DNA of 64,000 nt from contig QEYB01000003.1 of assembly GCA_017562135.1 (NCBI GenBank), forward strand, positions 682,001 to 746,000, in the 5' to 3' direction. The translations under genes were made by a program, and so were the position numbers. Positions 35,855-46,525 of the stretch are shown here, in pieces. Position 1 is the first letter of the stretch. Every line of letters begins with the position of its first letter. The notes under the pieces are model-generated. The model searched no databases, had not been told where the DNA came from, and was given only the letters and a program-made list of their open reading frames with translations. This DNA comes from Dipylidium caninum. Lineage: Eukaryota; Platyhelminthes; Cestoda; Cyclophyllidea; Dipylidiidae.

Positions 35855-38800
35855 TTACAAGCGAGAGCGGTAGTTGGTACTTCTCGGCCTCACGGTCACC
35901 GATAGTCGGGAGAGATCAAAGGGTGGAATGTCGTCAGTTGTACTTTGTAGGCGGTAAATCTCGGGACATTGCGACGCCTCCTGTTCGCCCACTGCAAACT
36001 ATCCATGAAAACATTGGTTCAAATCGTAAACGGAAGCACTGATGGACTTTTAAACCCCAAGAGCATATTCATAGACGTTTGTCAAACTAGCTAAGCGAAA
36101 TATGTACATCGGGAAGAAATGAAACTCTTAAGCTGATATCCAAATAGACAAGATGTACAAACAAAAGACGGCGAATAGTCGACTGCCGTACGACTCCGAT
36201 TTCCTGCTGATGTTTGCAATCCTAAGAAAGAGCAAAAATATTCAAATAAAGGAGAATAGTGATGTCAACACGAGATCAGTACACCAATGTTTCCGAATTT
36301 GATAAGATATTAGGCAAACCGGAAGGTAATCAAAACTAGATGACGATGGTGGACTCAGATCGTCGCTAAACTACTTTTAAATTATCACCAAAGGTCGGCT
36401 TAGATGGTGTAGATTTCAGGATCATCTCCAGCGCATAAGAATACTGTATAGGGGATGAATTTGGGTTCCTCACGAACTGATAGACGCGGCACTCGATCAA
36501 CGACGTGCAATCTGCTGTGGGTCTTTTGTCTCGATATGAAACCGATCCGTTTTTGTGACGATTTACAGCTGGAGAGGAGAAGTGGATGTGATAAAATAAT
36601 CCTCTGAGAAAAAACGGCTTTCCCCCAGAGAAACACCCATTCCGACACTCAAATCGTCACTAACATGAAAGAAACCCCTTTTTGCGGAGAGTGGAATTTT
36701 TCTGGCATCATACACCATGAAATGTTTTAACCTGGTCAGATAATTACAACGACAGCGTATTGTCAACAGCTCAAGCGAATGAAGCAAGAGTTCTTAAAAA
36801 AGTTATTTTGATCAATTATAAAAAATATATTCATTCACCACGATAATGCGGGGAAAACAGGGAGCTTGAATTTGCACTTTTAAGCCACCTTATTCACCAA
36901 ATTTCGCGCCGTCGAAATACCGTCTTTTCAGATCGCTAGGGCATACATTGAGGAGTAAAAACTTTAACAATGTTGAAGAAGTGGAAGCGTACTTTGAAAA
37001 ATCGTTCGACTCAAGACCAAAGTTTTTTTTTAAAAATCGGACGACTGCATATACGATGGCAAAAGGAGTCGAAATTGGTAGAAATTACTTGGCAAATGAA
37101 AACAGAATTCCTGAAATGATTCTTGTCCATCAATAAAAAAAAACATCGGGTTACTTTTCGATATACCTACTATATACTTTTTAAATTGACAAACGAAAGT
37201 ACTCAACCAGAAGCTCTGAAACGAAAAATGTGGGTAGGAGAATGAGAATGAGTTTTAGCGACTGAACTATAAGCTACTCGAAACGATCAAAGAAGCTTAA
37301 AATAGACACCTGAAAAGTTCGCGATCTCGGGCACTCGACTCGCAAGGGGGGACTTGTTTGTGCTGGATTGCCATCTGCAATGTCCCGTTCGTAAAGCAGG
37401 TCGATGACATCCAAATCTTCCGTCGCTTCAATAACAGAAAAGTCTACTTCAGTCGGTATGTGGTTGCCCGAACTCCCTTCAAAGCAATGGAGCTAAAGAA
37501 AAGGAATTATCACATCAATTAACCTAAAAATGGTTGTGAGAATTCGTCATATTATTAACTGAATTGCCTGAAGACAATAAATATCTTTTTGCACAAATTA
37601 AGATGCTAGATTGTCTCTATAGGCTACTTAAACAATTATTTAAGTTAGCAAAGAGATTTGTATGACACCAACTAAACCTGTCAGGAATTATCTGATGGAG
37701 AGAAGGAGAGGCAGTACAAGCAACTCAGATGATCTAATGAGTTGGAAAAAATTACGGCAGAAATCGTGCTCTTCACTAAAGAGGTCTTAAAATGGCCTAT
37801 GGGTATACGGTGTCTCGGAGCGCACATGTTGTATCCACTTGCACATCCAATCAGTGCAATTAAAATATGGGAAATAAGTAGTTAAAGTGGTAGCAGGGTC
37901 TAAGGAATTCTAATTGAATGGGGAATAGGGTTGAGAAGTGCCAAACAATTGTACAAATTTTGACGTCGCACTTTATCATCAAGCCTACGGTTACAGGATG
38001 ACTAATATCAATGGGTGAAATGCAACATTAAAACAAATTTCAGATCACGCCTACGTAAAATAAGCTTGTCAAAGTGATATCCAAACAAAACATGCCAATC
38101 GTAAATAAGTCAAAGAAAATGCCTGGGTTAGTTTACGAAACCTTTTTTTATGGAAAGAGTAAGACGCTTACCAGTGGGGAAGAAAGCCCACGATTCCCTC
38201 GCGATGACTGGAGGAAAGAGGGTGAAGAAAAGGTCGGACTTTTGGTTGGTGTTACGAAGTTGCCCAAACCTTCTTTAGCCTCGAACGCGGACCAGTCAAC
38301 AGAGAGTCGCCGCCGACAAGTAGGTCGTGAAAGCCCCTGCCATGAGGAGTCTAAGCGAATTGATGTTGTTTGATTACAACCCAATAATCGCAGATGCAGA
38401 ATATACTCTTCGTGCATTAAAGCCCTAGAAAGAAAAAGCACATGACTCCTTGGTAGTAATAAAACTACTGAAATCTGATTGAGAGGGGAAATAACATCAT
38501 TTACAACAACCGATTAAAGCGACTGTACTAAAATAGGTTCCGCAATGCACCCCCAAATAAACGAGTTCACTTTAATCTCCACACATACAAGGGTTTCAAA
38601 ATGCTTTGTTCAAAAAATATCGAAATCTTTAGGACACCTATTTCGACCATAATCTTACACAAGGCGCTTCTCAAATTACAATTTTCATAAGAAGGCTCCC
38701 AAACACTACGCAAAAAATTTAGCCGCAAAAGTTCCGAGACTTTATCTCTTAAAACTCCATTTAAGTTTTCACTCCTGAAATATTTGCAACAAAAGTGGAG

Positions 38801-40074
38801 TTGGATGAAACAATGCAAAACCACTAGATTATGGTAAAAACGCAGAGCAATGACATGAGACTTACACCTTGGTCTGCAACTGGTCAAATGCGGAACGAAG
38901 GCGGCGATTGTCATGTGACAGCCTAACCAACTCATCTCTGTAATCCATTAGCTGATTATTGGAGCTATTTACAACGTCTTCCAAATATTTCTTAATAAAA
39001 AAGTGTTGTAATAGTAAGAAGATATCTAAAAGTATGGAAATTATGAAAGAGAGAAATACCTTTTGGGATTCGGATGAAATGGCTTTGAATGCATAATCCC
39101 GGCACGTCTTACAGCACTTCATTTTTAAGTGCAATTCACCGAAATCAGTTAGATTCTGGTATTCAAAACTGTAATAAAAAAATGCGTATAATCTGAGGAA
39201 AATAAAGCATTGGCCATTTGAGTAAAGTCGGTAAAGACGAACCCATTAGGGATACTGATTAATAGAGCATAGTCAATCTGACCGATGCGGGGGAAATTTA
39301 GTTCCTCAGCCCTCATATCGAAACTGGGGGAAAAAATTGTTTCCTTTGGAGGATTGGATAGATAGTGGTTTCACAGATTAAGAGGGATAACAAAGACAAA
39401 AGGACCAAATTTGAAAAACATTACATGTACTATGGGTAAACATTTTAACAAAATTAGTAGTATTTCACCAGAAGTCGATGTACTGCAATTCCCCGGCTGC
39501 ATTGGTAATTCTCTGAAGTTTATTGCTGAGCAGAACGGTAGTCGGACGATAGACATCCCTAAAAATAAGTTCGAAGACATACTCGTCAAAAAATTTGGCA
39601 GTTCAAAATGCTATATGCTACCTTATAGCCTCCTTTGAATTAAATAAAACGTCAAGGTAACAATGAAGGTTCTTGGACTGCAGAGCAAGACGCAAGAGTG
39701 CCCGGAGCTAAAACCGAGAGAACATAAGTTGGAGCTAGTCTTAACCCAAATGATAATAAAAATACTAGATATAGATATAGAAGCTTTCAGAAGAATACAC
39801 ACACCTTAGCGAGGCCACTTTGGAGGTTCTCCAAAGAGTTGACTAATTCAACACAGTTGTTGGGCAACTTTTCACAAGACTTGGACACCCAATGCCACAC
39901 TCTCCGGTCTTTCTGCAGTTTGAAAGAACCTAAAGAATCTACGAAAATGAAGAGGTACTTTTAGGCGCGTTGTAGAACACATTCTCTAGACATGTCAACA
40001 GTCCATGAACATTTTGTGAACCTTCCTGGGTGTCTCGAAATTTGTTACTTTTGCCAACCAAAGCTATGTAAGCG
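35855..40074 (-). CDS. Unrecognised coiled-coil protein (5' end not found)
   Basis: Minus-strand exons, mostly phase-consistent: 40074-39959, 39929-39803, 39168-39060, 38990-38866, 38774-38659, 38424-38172, 37492-37310 and 35998-35855. The first five join cleanly. The join between 38659 and 38424 does not fit in phase, so a small exon may be missing. The product has a helical, Cys/Trp-containing N-terminal part (RRVWHWVSKSCEKLPNN, LVNSLENLQSGLAK). A coiled coil follows (DYRDELVRLSHDNRRLRSAF, NLNGVLRDKVSELLRLNF), then a Ser/Pro-rich middle (VTPTKSPTFSSPSF), an acidic exon (VIEATEDLDVIDLLY) and a basic end RSTNYRSRL. The layout suggests a cytoplasmic scaffold or membrane-shaping adaptor, but I cannot name a family. 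A further upstream exon may exist near 40100-40170. The 1.3-kb last intron contains a dead mariner element on the opposite strand. Confidence 0.6.
36860..37175 (+). mobile_element. Degraded mariner transposase fragment
   Basis: Reading the plus strand with frame changes gives the C-terminal end of a Tc1/mariner transposase: PPYSPNFAPSKYRLFRSL (family PPYSPDLAPSDYHLF), then NFNNVEEVEAYFEKSFDSRP. After a frameshift near 37040 comes LHIRWQKE, the RWQK motif. The third catalytic Asp of the DD34D triad, in APSD, is Lys here. A second frame break lies near 36880. The bases after the end (about 37143-37172, GGTTACTTTTCGATATACC) resemble a mariner terminal inverted repeat. The 5' two thirds of the element are absent. 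It lies in an intron of the minus-strand coiled-coil gene, opposite in orientation, and cannot encode an active enzyme. Confidence 0.8.
39411..39638 (+). other. Open frame opposite an intron, unrecognised
   Basis: An open frame of 75 codons starts at an ATG-rich segment (GTAC ATG GGT) and contains SPEVDVLQFPGCIGNSLKF and a stop near 39638. It lies inside the 634-nt intron between exons 39929-39803 and 39168-39060 of the minus-strand gene. Its residue makeup is protein-like, but I know no homologue. It may be a decayed gene or repeat fragment, or chance. Confidence 0.25.
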
Positions 40075-41764
40075 CTGAACAAAATCTATGAATACTGTGT
40101 CAAACCATGTAGCTTTGACAAGATTCTCGTGGGATGTTATGACCTCGGAGCAATTATCATGAGAATTCGTCATAAATTGAACAATTTGGGTAAGACACCG
40201 TAATTAAACATAGCAGATACAGTAGTACCAAGCCCGCTCTCTCATTGGACGACGACAACTTTCGAATGATAGGCGAAAAATATAAAGTACGGAAATTTTA
40301 GAGCTTGTCACCGAAACACTAGCAATACTTCAGTTTGATACAAACTATTTTAAAATTAAAAGTTGGTTGACATTAATTTATTAAAATGTATATGGGTCCA
40401 AGCAGAATTTGAACCCTGAAGCTACTTATTGAAACCCGAGTAGGATTTTTGAGACAAGATGCTGTGGCTGACCAAATGAGGATGTTGGATAAATGTTTGA
40501 TGAGGGGGACAAATAGACCAAAAACGCACACCACAGTGCGGGGCGAGCGGCAAAACAAACTTCACTTTCTGACATTTCCCGTTTAGACATTGAAAATCGT
40601 TTTAAGGTTGCAGGTATCAATTCGGATGCAATGCATTTCTGGACTGTTGGTATAACATATCCAGTTGCAAGTCTCATGTTAGCTAATATGTGGGGTCTTC
40701 GAGTCGATCCCACCGTCTAAATTCTCACCAGGTTTTCAGTCAAATACAATAATCTATCACCTTGAGACAGTAATGATAGCAATTGTGCCATTTTTGTTAA
40801 TAAATTACCGAAGATTGTCAAAATGCCGAAAAACGCGAAGTTCTTCGAAACCTTAAAAGAAATTTATTGGTGCACAATGAATCACTCTAGCAGATACAGC
40901 AGCTGGTTTCCTTCGATCACTAATATCTCGAAGCTATATGTGCTTTATGACCGCTTCCTCACACTTTCTCAACCCCTATTGTTTTGTGGCCGCTAGTGTA
41001 ACAGTGTGACTTCACGAATAGTCTACTGGAAACATAAACGTCATTTGATTGAGTCAAGTTTAATTGAAGCGTATTTCAGAATGGCAGTTTGGAATTAAGT
41101 GGCCGGAAAGATTTTGCCCAGAATGGGTTTATAGCTGAGCGTAAATTTTGCCAGAATTTACGAAAAATACGAGCATTCTTCAAATTAATATATCAACTGA
41201 CAATAAAGTGCGTTTTAGGTTACGCTGTAAAACATCCTAAATGCATCACTTACCATGTAGATATATGGGTATTTTCTGGCACAGTGGATAGGATAAGGCA
41301 AACTAAATCAGATGTCAGAATCAATAAAAGAATCTTCTCTTGATCTCTTTTTGGGTAATATGGCTTACAACTTCGCGTAAATTGGAAATTTAGGGCAAAC
41401 GAAGGCCTAAACATTAAAGGTCTCAAATTGAGTACCATTTGCCTATGGCCCCACCCTAGATCCACTGCTATAGTCTTTATTTTTATACTGTGCTAAGCGC
41501 AATTCGACTTAAGGAAGCTATTGTGATGCAGGCGGCTCGCCGTTTTTCTTCGAATGGTCGCCATGATCACAATTTTATCTAAACGGTAATCTCTGCCGTG
41601 TAATTCTGAAGGTTATAATGAAAACAATAAACACCACAAGACCTTAGAGTTGGAGGCCCAGATTTATTACTTGCAAATATTAGAGTTTTTAAGAAACGTT
41701 GATTTCGCTTGTCGTTTTACTGCATGAAGTTCACAACTATCCCTTGCAGCGGGGCTGCTCATCG
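40075..41764. other. Intergenic, upstream of SBDS
   Basis: The region lies between the 5' part of the minus-strand coiled-coil gene and the plus-strand SBDS start, so it probably holds two divergent promoters and possibly further 5' exons of the former (around 40100-40170). No other coding signal is recognised; the frames at 40426-40713 (minus) and 41089-41343 (plus) look non-coding. A possible acceptor CCCTTGCAG ends at 41749, 16 nt before the SBDS ATG. Confidence 0.4.
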
Positions 41765-43087
41765 ATGTCTCTTTTCACGCCAATTAATCAAAAAAGGCTA
41801 ACCAACGTGTCGGTTGTGCGTCTCAAAAAAAATGGTAATAGGTATGAATTGGCTTGTTACCCAAATAAGGTGAAGGCCTGGCGCGAAAAGCTGTAAGTTT
41901 GTCTGTTTGTGACCATATATTTAGCGAGCGAGATATTGATGAAGTATTACAAGCTCATGAAGTATTTTCTAATGTCTCCAAGGGACAGCTAGCTACAAAG
42001 TCCCTGCTGTTTCGCGATTTCGACTCGGAGGACCTTGATGCAATTATACGTATCGCAATACATTCTTTCTATTCTCCTCAGTTCAAATCCTGAAAGATGG
42101 TGAAATTCAAGTTACCGTAAAGGAGCGCAAAGTTGAAAACGAGAACTTGTTTAGAGATGTCGCCAAAATTGTTTCCGAAAAATGCATCAATCCTGAGAAT
42201 CATCGTGCATACACAGTTACTATGATTGAAAAAATGATGCGCGATTGTCACGTAAATCTTCAGGCGAAGAAGAGTGCCAAACAACAAGTAACATTCTTGT
42301 CAACTCCTTTACTTTAGGCCCTTGAAGTTATAAGGCAACTAAGAGCTTCAGGGAATTTTAAAATAGCTCCAGCCATGATGGAAATTTTAATATCTTTGGA
42401 TCCTAAAATTGTGGATGACGTCTCGCCACACATCCTCAAACTTGTGCACCACATCGTACGTCAAGAGCGCAATACGGAAGGGATATTTGAATTGGTATGC
42501 ATTCTTGAAAATGCTCTTTGTGATTGTTAATGGTTGATGATTTTGTACTTTTAATAGATTTTACTAATTGAAAGGTGGTGAGATTTGTCCTTCTTCTATA
42601 CACTAACTTATAGTAGAATGTATTTTTGATATGGCAATCGTAATACGCTATTTGTGTATACTTCATCGGTTCTTGGAGTACTATAAAACAAATTTTCTTC
42701 TAGTCGGCGGTGATCGAGCCGCAAAACTATCATGACCTGGCGGGAATGTTAAACCAGCACGCAAAAGATAGACATTGTATTGAAATAACGGGCGCTGCAA
42801 GGCAGCACGGAGGCACAAGGAAACTACAGCCCCCGCCTTCGTCGTCGGCGAGCGCCGGCCCAGCAACAATTTTAGAGACACCGCCTCTGCCCCCCGAGGA
42901 CGCCGCAACCCAGGATTTTGCCGATGCTGCCGTAAAAGTTGGTGACAGCGACCGCGAATACGGTCCGGAGTTTAGGAGAACTAAGGAATCGAAGAGGAAC
43001 AGGAGGCGCAAAAACCGACAAATTAGTGTCAAATGTGAAGATGATTACTCTAGTAGTAAAAGGAAGCAAGAGCAGACGACTACTTGA
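41765..43087 (+). CDS. SBDS: Ribosome maturation protein SBDS with extended tail
   Basis: Five exons, all in phase: 41765-41892, 41925-42049, 42082-42287, 42318-42494, 42704-43087; introns are 32, 32, 30 and 209 nt. The product is 339 residues against 250 in human. The N-terminal FYSH domain is clear ([51 protein letters not shown]). The central domain follows ([30 protein letters not shown]). The third domain starts well ([12 protein letters not shown]) and then diverges. SBDS works with EFL1 to release eIF6 from new 60S subunits in the cytoplasm. The last exon adds roughly 90 residues beyond the human end: a Pro/Ala/Glu-rich spacer, then a basic block [15 protein letters not shown] and a Lys/Gln/Thr end. 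A splice acceptor-like CAG 16 nt upstream of the ATG suggests a 5' untranslated intron or trans-splicing. The gene converges on the Iroquois gene 617 nt away. Confidence 0.95.
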
Positions 43088-43703
43088 CCTTGTTTAGAAG
43101 CTGTTTTCTGAACAGTTACAATTCCTTTCTGCTAGTTTTTCTTTATATTGGGCTATTTTTTGTCTTAATAGGCTACTTTTATGTCTGGTCTAGCATTTGC
43201 TTGTTCGGTGTCTGGCAATTAGATTATGACCGTGGTCAGGATATCATTACATTAACTTTTATTGAAGTTTGATTGGGTGTTTACCGTATTACCTGGCCAT
43301 GTCTGTTATGTCCTTGGGCAAGTTGTATAGCGCATGGTTTGGGGTGGACGGGGTTAATTTCTATAGTTCTTGGGGAAGATGATTTTACCTTTCGGACCTT
43401 TGCTAATTCACTACTGGCAGATGATTAACTTTATAATGTGCACTTAGATCTTAGTTTTGGCCACAATTGTCGAGGCAACCACTTTGTGGCTTTTATAAAT
43501 TAGTCTGGGTGTGTGCAGTTCAGCCTTACCATAATGAGGGCATTGCACAAGTTGGTGACGGATGACGCAATAGACATTGCTCAAATGTTTGTGGGTTTAC
43601 CCGTTTACTGGTTTTTGGAGCACGGTAAAATTCGTAAGATATGTACAGGGGTATGCGAAATTTATGTCTTAATGTCCCAATGAGCGGAGGAGGGTAATTA
43701 AGT
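43088..43703. other. Convergent 3' intergenic region
   Basis: The tail-to-tail gap between SBDS (plus) and the Iroquois gene (minus) should hold both 3' untranslated regions. It is T-rich on the plus strand at the SBDS side. No coding frame is recognised and no canonical AATAAA stands out next to the SBDS stop. Confidence 0.45.
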
Positions 43704-45457
43704 CTACAAGGGATAATTCAATTTGATGGTTTTCCCGTCTTCGTTCTCTGGTAAGCAGGACATGGGGAGGTGCGCAAAAAGGTCACTTCCCCTGCTTAAT
43801 CGGTTCTCCAGCGGGCTGTGGTGTTGGAGGTGGAAGGCCTCGCTGTAGGCGTAATGCGGGAGGGGAAGGTGGGGGGCCGGGGTGCTATGGGGAGGGTCGG
43901 TTGTTCCGCTCCACGTCCATGCGTCCTCTCGTTGCACCTCCTCGGTATCCTCGATCGTGTGTCCCCTTGCCACGTCTATCAACATCGCATTAAAAATTAT
44001 TCATTCTTGATACCATTTGAGGGACCCTTACAGTCGCTGTAGAAGTGGTGACGCCAATGACTCGATTTGATAGGATCTGGTCCGCATTACGGCAAGTACT
44101 CCATTTTGGCTGGTTTTATGTCAAAATAGTTTGGTTAGTAAATCTAGCTTAAACGGAATCCTACTGTCATAAAGAGTGCCTGTCCCCTGTTGTCCGTTTT
44201 CTATTTTTGCGATATTTGTCGACTTACCATCCGGATATTGCTGCTGCCATTGTAGGTTTAAGCTGCTCCAAGACCGTTGAGCGACCGGCTGGAAATAAAG
44301 ACTGGTGTTGTGAATTTCTTCGTCAACTTCTTCCTCCCCTTCCTCTTCTACTTTCACGGAATCCTTTGCTGCTACTTTCGAGGAGGAAGGTCGGGGCGAG
44401 GAGGCAGAGAAGAGATGTTTCGTCCCACCTTCAGGGCGGTTGCAGGGCAACCAAGTCATCTTGTTCTCCTTTTTAAGCCGACGTCGCGCATTAGCAAACC
44501 ATGTTGAGACCTGGGTAAGGGTCATTTTTGTGATGATAGCCAGCATTATCTTTTCTCCTTTGGTGGGGTAGGGATTAGTCATATGACCCTGGAGCCATGC
44601 CTTCAGCGTGGAGGTGCTTTCGCGGGTGACGTTCTTTCGACGGCCAACGCTTCCCGCTCCTCTATCGTTCTCTTCTTTACTGCTCCTTCCTCCATCCTGT
44701 CCGTTCAATTTGTAGTTGTCCAAAACATCTGTCTCGTTACCATCGGGTATCACACTAAAGTGCATTTGAGAACCGCTGCTTATAGGATTATACGAGTAAC
44801 CTAGCTGCTTAAAAAAAAAATTTTCACATTAAGCTGTACTATTCACCATTCCTGGTTTTAGTACGCAAACAGAAAGCCTTGTGGAGATATTGTCAAAAGC
44901 ACGTACTCATCCACATGAGGAGGGCTCGCATGGGGAGGAGGAGGAGGCGCGTGAAGGCTTTGTGGAAGCGTTTGCCCTCTCGGTATGCAAGGGAAAAAGA
45001 CAGACGGGTACTGAGAAGGAGGTGGTGGTGTTGGTAATGGTGGTGGTGGTGGTGGTGGTGGTGGCGGCAGCAGCGGTGGCTGTAGTGGATGACAGCTATA
45101 AATTGTGGGCACCTCAGGTTGCATCGTAGTGATCCGCGAACGGACTGAAATCGGAGGTACCTCGAAGACGGCCTTAGTTAGTACCGGGCATGGAGGATCC
45201 CTCCAGGAAGTGGAGTGCTCGGTCCCAGCCCCTCCCATATCTGGTGGCGGTAGTGGCGGAGGCGGGGGCGGCAACCTCAACGTTCCTGAGGCCTGGTCCC
45301 CAGATGCGGAGGAGGAAGAGGTTGAAAATTGTCCCACGTCTTCCGAAAGGCTCCCATCCTCGTATGGAATGTGATTATAGAGTGGCCTGTTCTGAATTCG
45401 ACTATGTACCAATCCTCCTGCGGGTAAATTTGGTGAAGTGATCGGAATTTGAGACGC
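43704..45457 (-). CDS. IRX: Iroquois-class TALE homeodomain protein (5' end not found)
   Basis: Minus-strand exons 45457-44903, 44804-44228 and 43975-43704 join in phase. The homeodomain lies in the middle exon: [20 protein letters not shown], the three-residue TALE loop NPYPTKGEK, and recognition helix [19 protein letters not shown], nearly identical to Iroquois proteins (Ala at position 50). Upstream, [13 protein letters not shown] and a Tyr/Asn/Pro segment also recall Irx. The first exon found is dominated by proline runs (up to ten in a row), coded by a GTG/GGT-type repeat. The last exon ([22 protein letters not shown]) ends NYPL. No start Met is present in the 5' exon, so at least one earlier exon is missing; the GC-rich patch at 46.4-46.5 kb could be its promoter. 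The strong donor GATG|GTAAGT at 44228 shows that the frame running on to 44121 is intronic. Family members pattern nervous system and body axis. Confidence 0.93.
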
Positions 45458-46384
45458 CTTTGGGGGAGGAGAGAGATGCAGAAAAGTAATTAGTTAATGT
45501 GAATTGTCAAAAATAACAGTGACAGTGGGATTAATGCGAGTGTTCAAATAAGCAAATGTGATCTGTTGCCACGTCTATCATGTGCCCTGGCCTGTGTACG
45601 CGCATGTCTTTCCAAACTGGGAGATGGAAATCGGGGTTCCGGTGTAGCGTTTCGCATAGGCCACTTCCTCCCTCCCCCACCTGCCTGTTTCTCCTCCTCT
45701 CACACTGTCTTCTGACCAACGATCCCCGATTCTCATCTACAACGGAAGTGCCGCACTGCGGACCAGGAGTAATTGAACCAGCTGCAAAACAAACCTCTCG
45801 CCTCCGCATTAAATGATATTCTCCACACCTCTCAACTTCACGTGACCGCGTCCTTAAATTCCCTTTTCTCCATTGAGAGCAATTTCCTCAACGCGGAGTG
45901 AAAAGAAAACTCAATTCACTTGACCATTCGTTCCGGGGCTAGGCATTAACGCGCTCCTGACCGGTCCAGTTCGCAGACACTGGTTGCGCTACCGAGACCC
46001 GTTCCGCGTCGCACCGTCTCTCCAATCTGTGCCGAATGAACCGGTGGTTGACAAAACCGAATGAAGCACTAGTCCCCGGCCAGGACGTCCCTCAGCGCTC
46101 GTCTCTACTCCATCCACCGCACTAATGGCTGTCGGTGTGCTCATAGCACAGGTTTATGCCGTTCCGCTTTTCTTTGATTCCTCATGATCGTCTCTGCGGC
46201 AGGCAAAAGCACATGCGACATCACCGCACTTAGGTGCTTTCTCGCCTTACAGACTGCGCATCTTTAACATATGAACGAAGTACTTGTGTACGAACGAAAA
46301 ATAGTGGCTAAACTAATGAGCAAACATATTTCTGAGGAAAAAAGGCGTCGTAACGGTTTCAAAATTATCACCAAGCATCTCCGC

Positions 46385-46525
46385 ACGCTTCCGGTTAGGG
46401 GCGGCGGCAGCAGGCAGCTCGATCCCGCCGGGCCGCGGCGGCACGAGGCTCGCTCTTTGATTGGCCGAGACGCCGAGGGCGGGGGCGACAATGCTTATCG
46501 CCTGGTTTCCTCCCCTCCCCCTCGC
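46385..46525. promoter_or_regulatory. GC-rich, CCAAT- and GC-box-bearing island
   Basis: A CpG-dense stretch contains GGGGCGGCGGC, GAGGGCGGGGGCG and an inverted CCAAT (TTTGATTGGCC) within 140 nt. It sits about 1 kb upstream of the first recognised Iroquois exon, so it is a candidate promoter for that gene. The motifs are seen directly; the use is inferred. Confidence 0.35.

Noticed and set aside
36400..36700. Two overlapping minus-strand frames looking like an exon of the coiled-coil gene
   Set aside because: They lie inside the last intron and neither frame is entered in phase from the exon ending at 37310. The join to 35998 is cleaner.
40395..40425. tRNA B-box-like GGTTCAAATTC on the minus strand
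   Set aside because: No acceptor stem, anticodon arm or properly spaced A box could be found.
44121..44227. Continuation of the Iroquois frame to a stop at 44121
   Set aside because: A strong donor GATG|GTAAGT at 44228 and a phase-matched last exon at 43975-43704 show that this part is intron.
44881..45129. Plus-strand valine-rich frame
   Set aside because: It is the shadow of the proline repeat of the Iroquois exon on the other strand.
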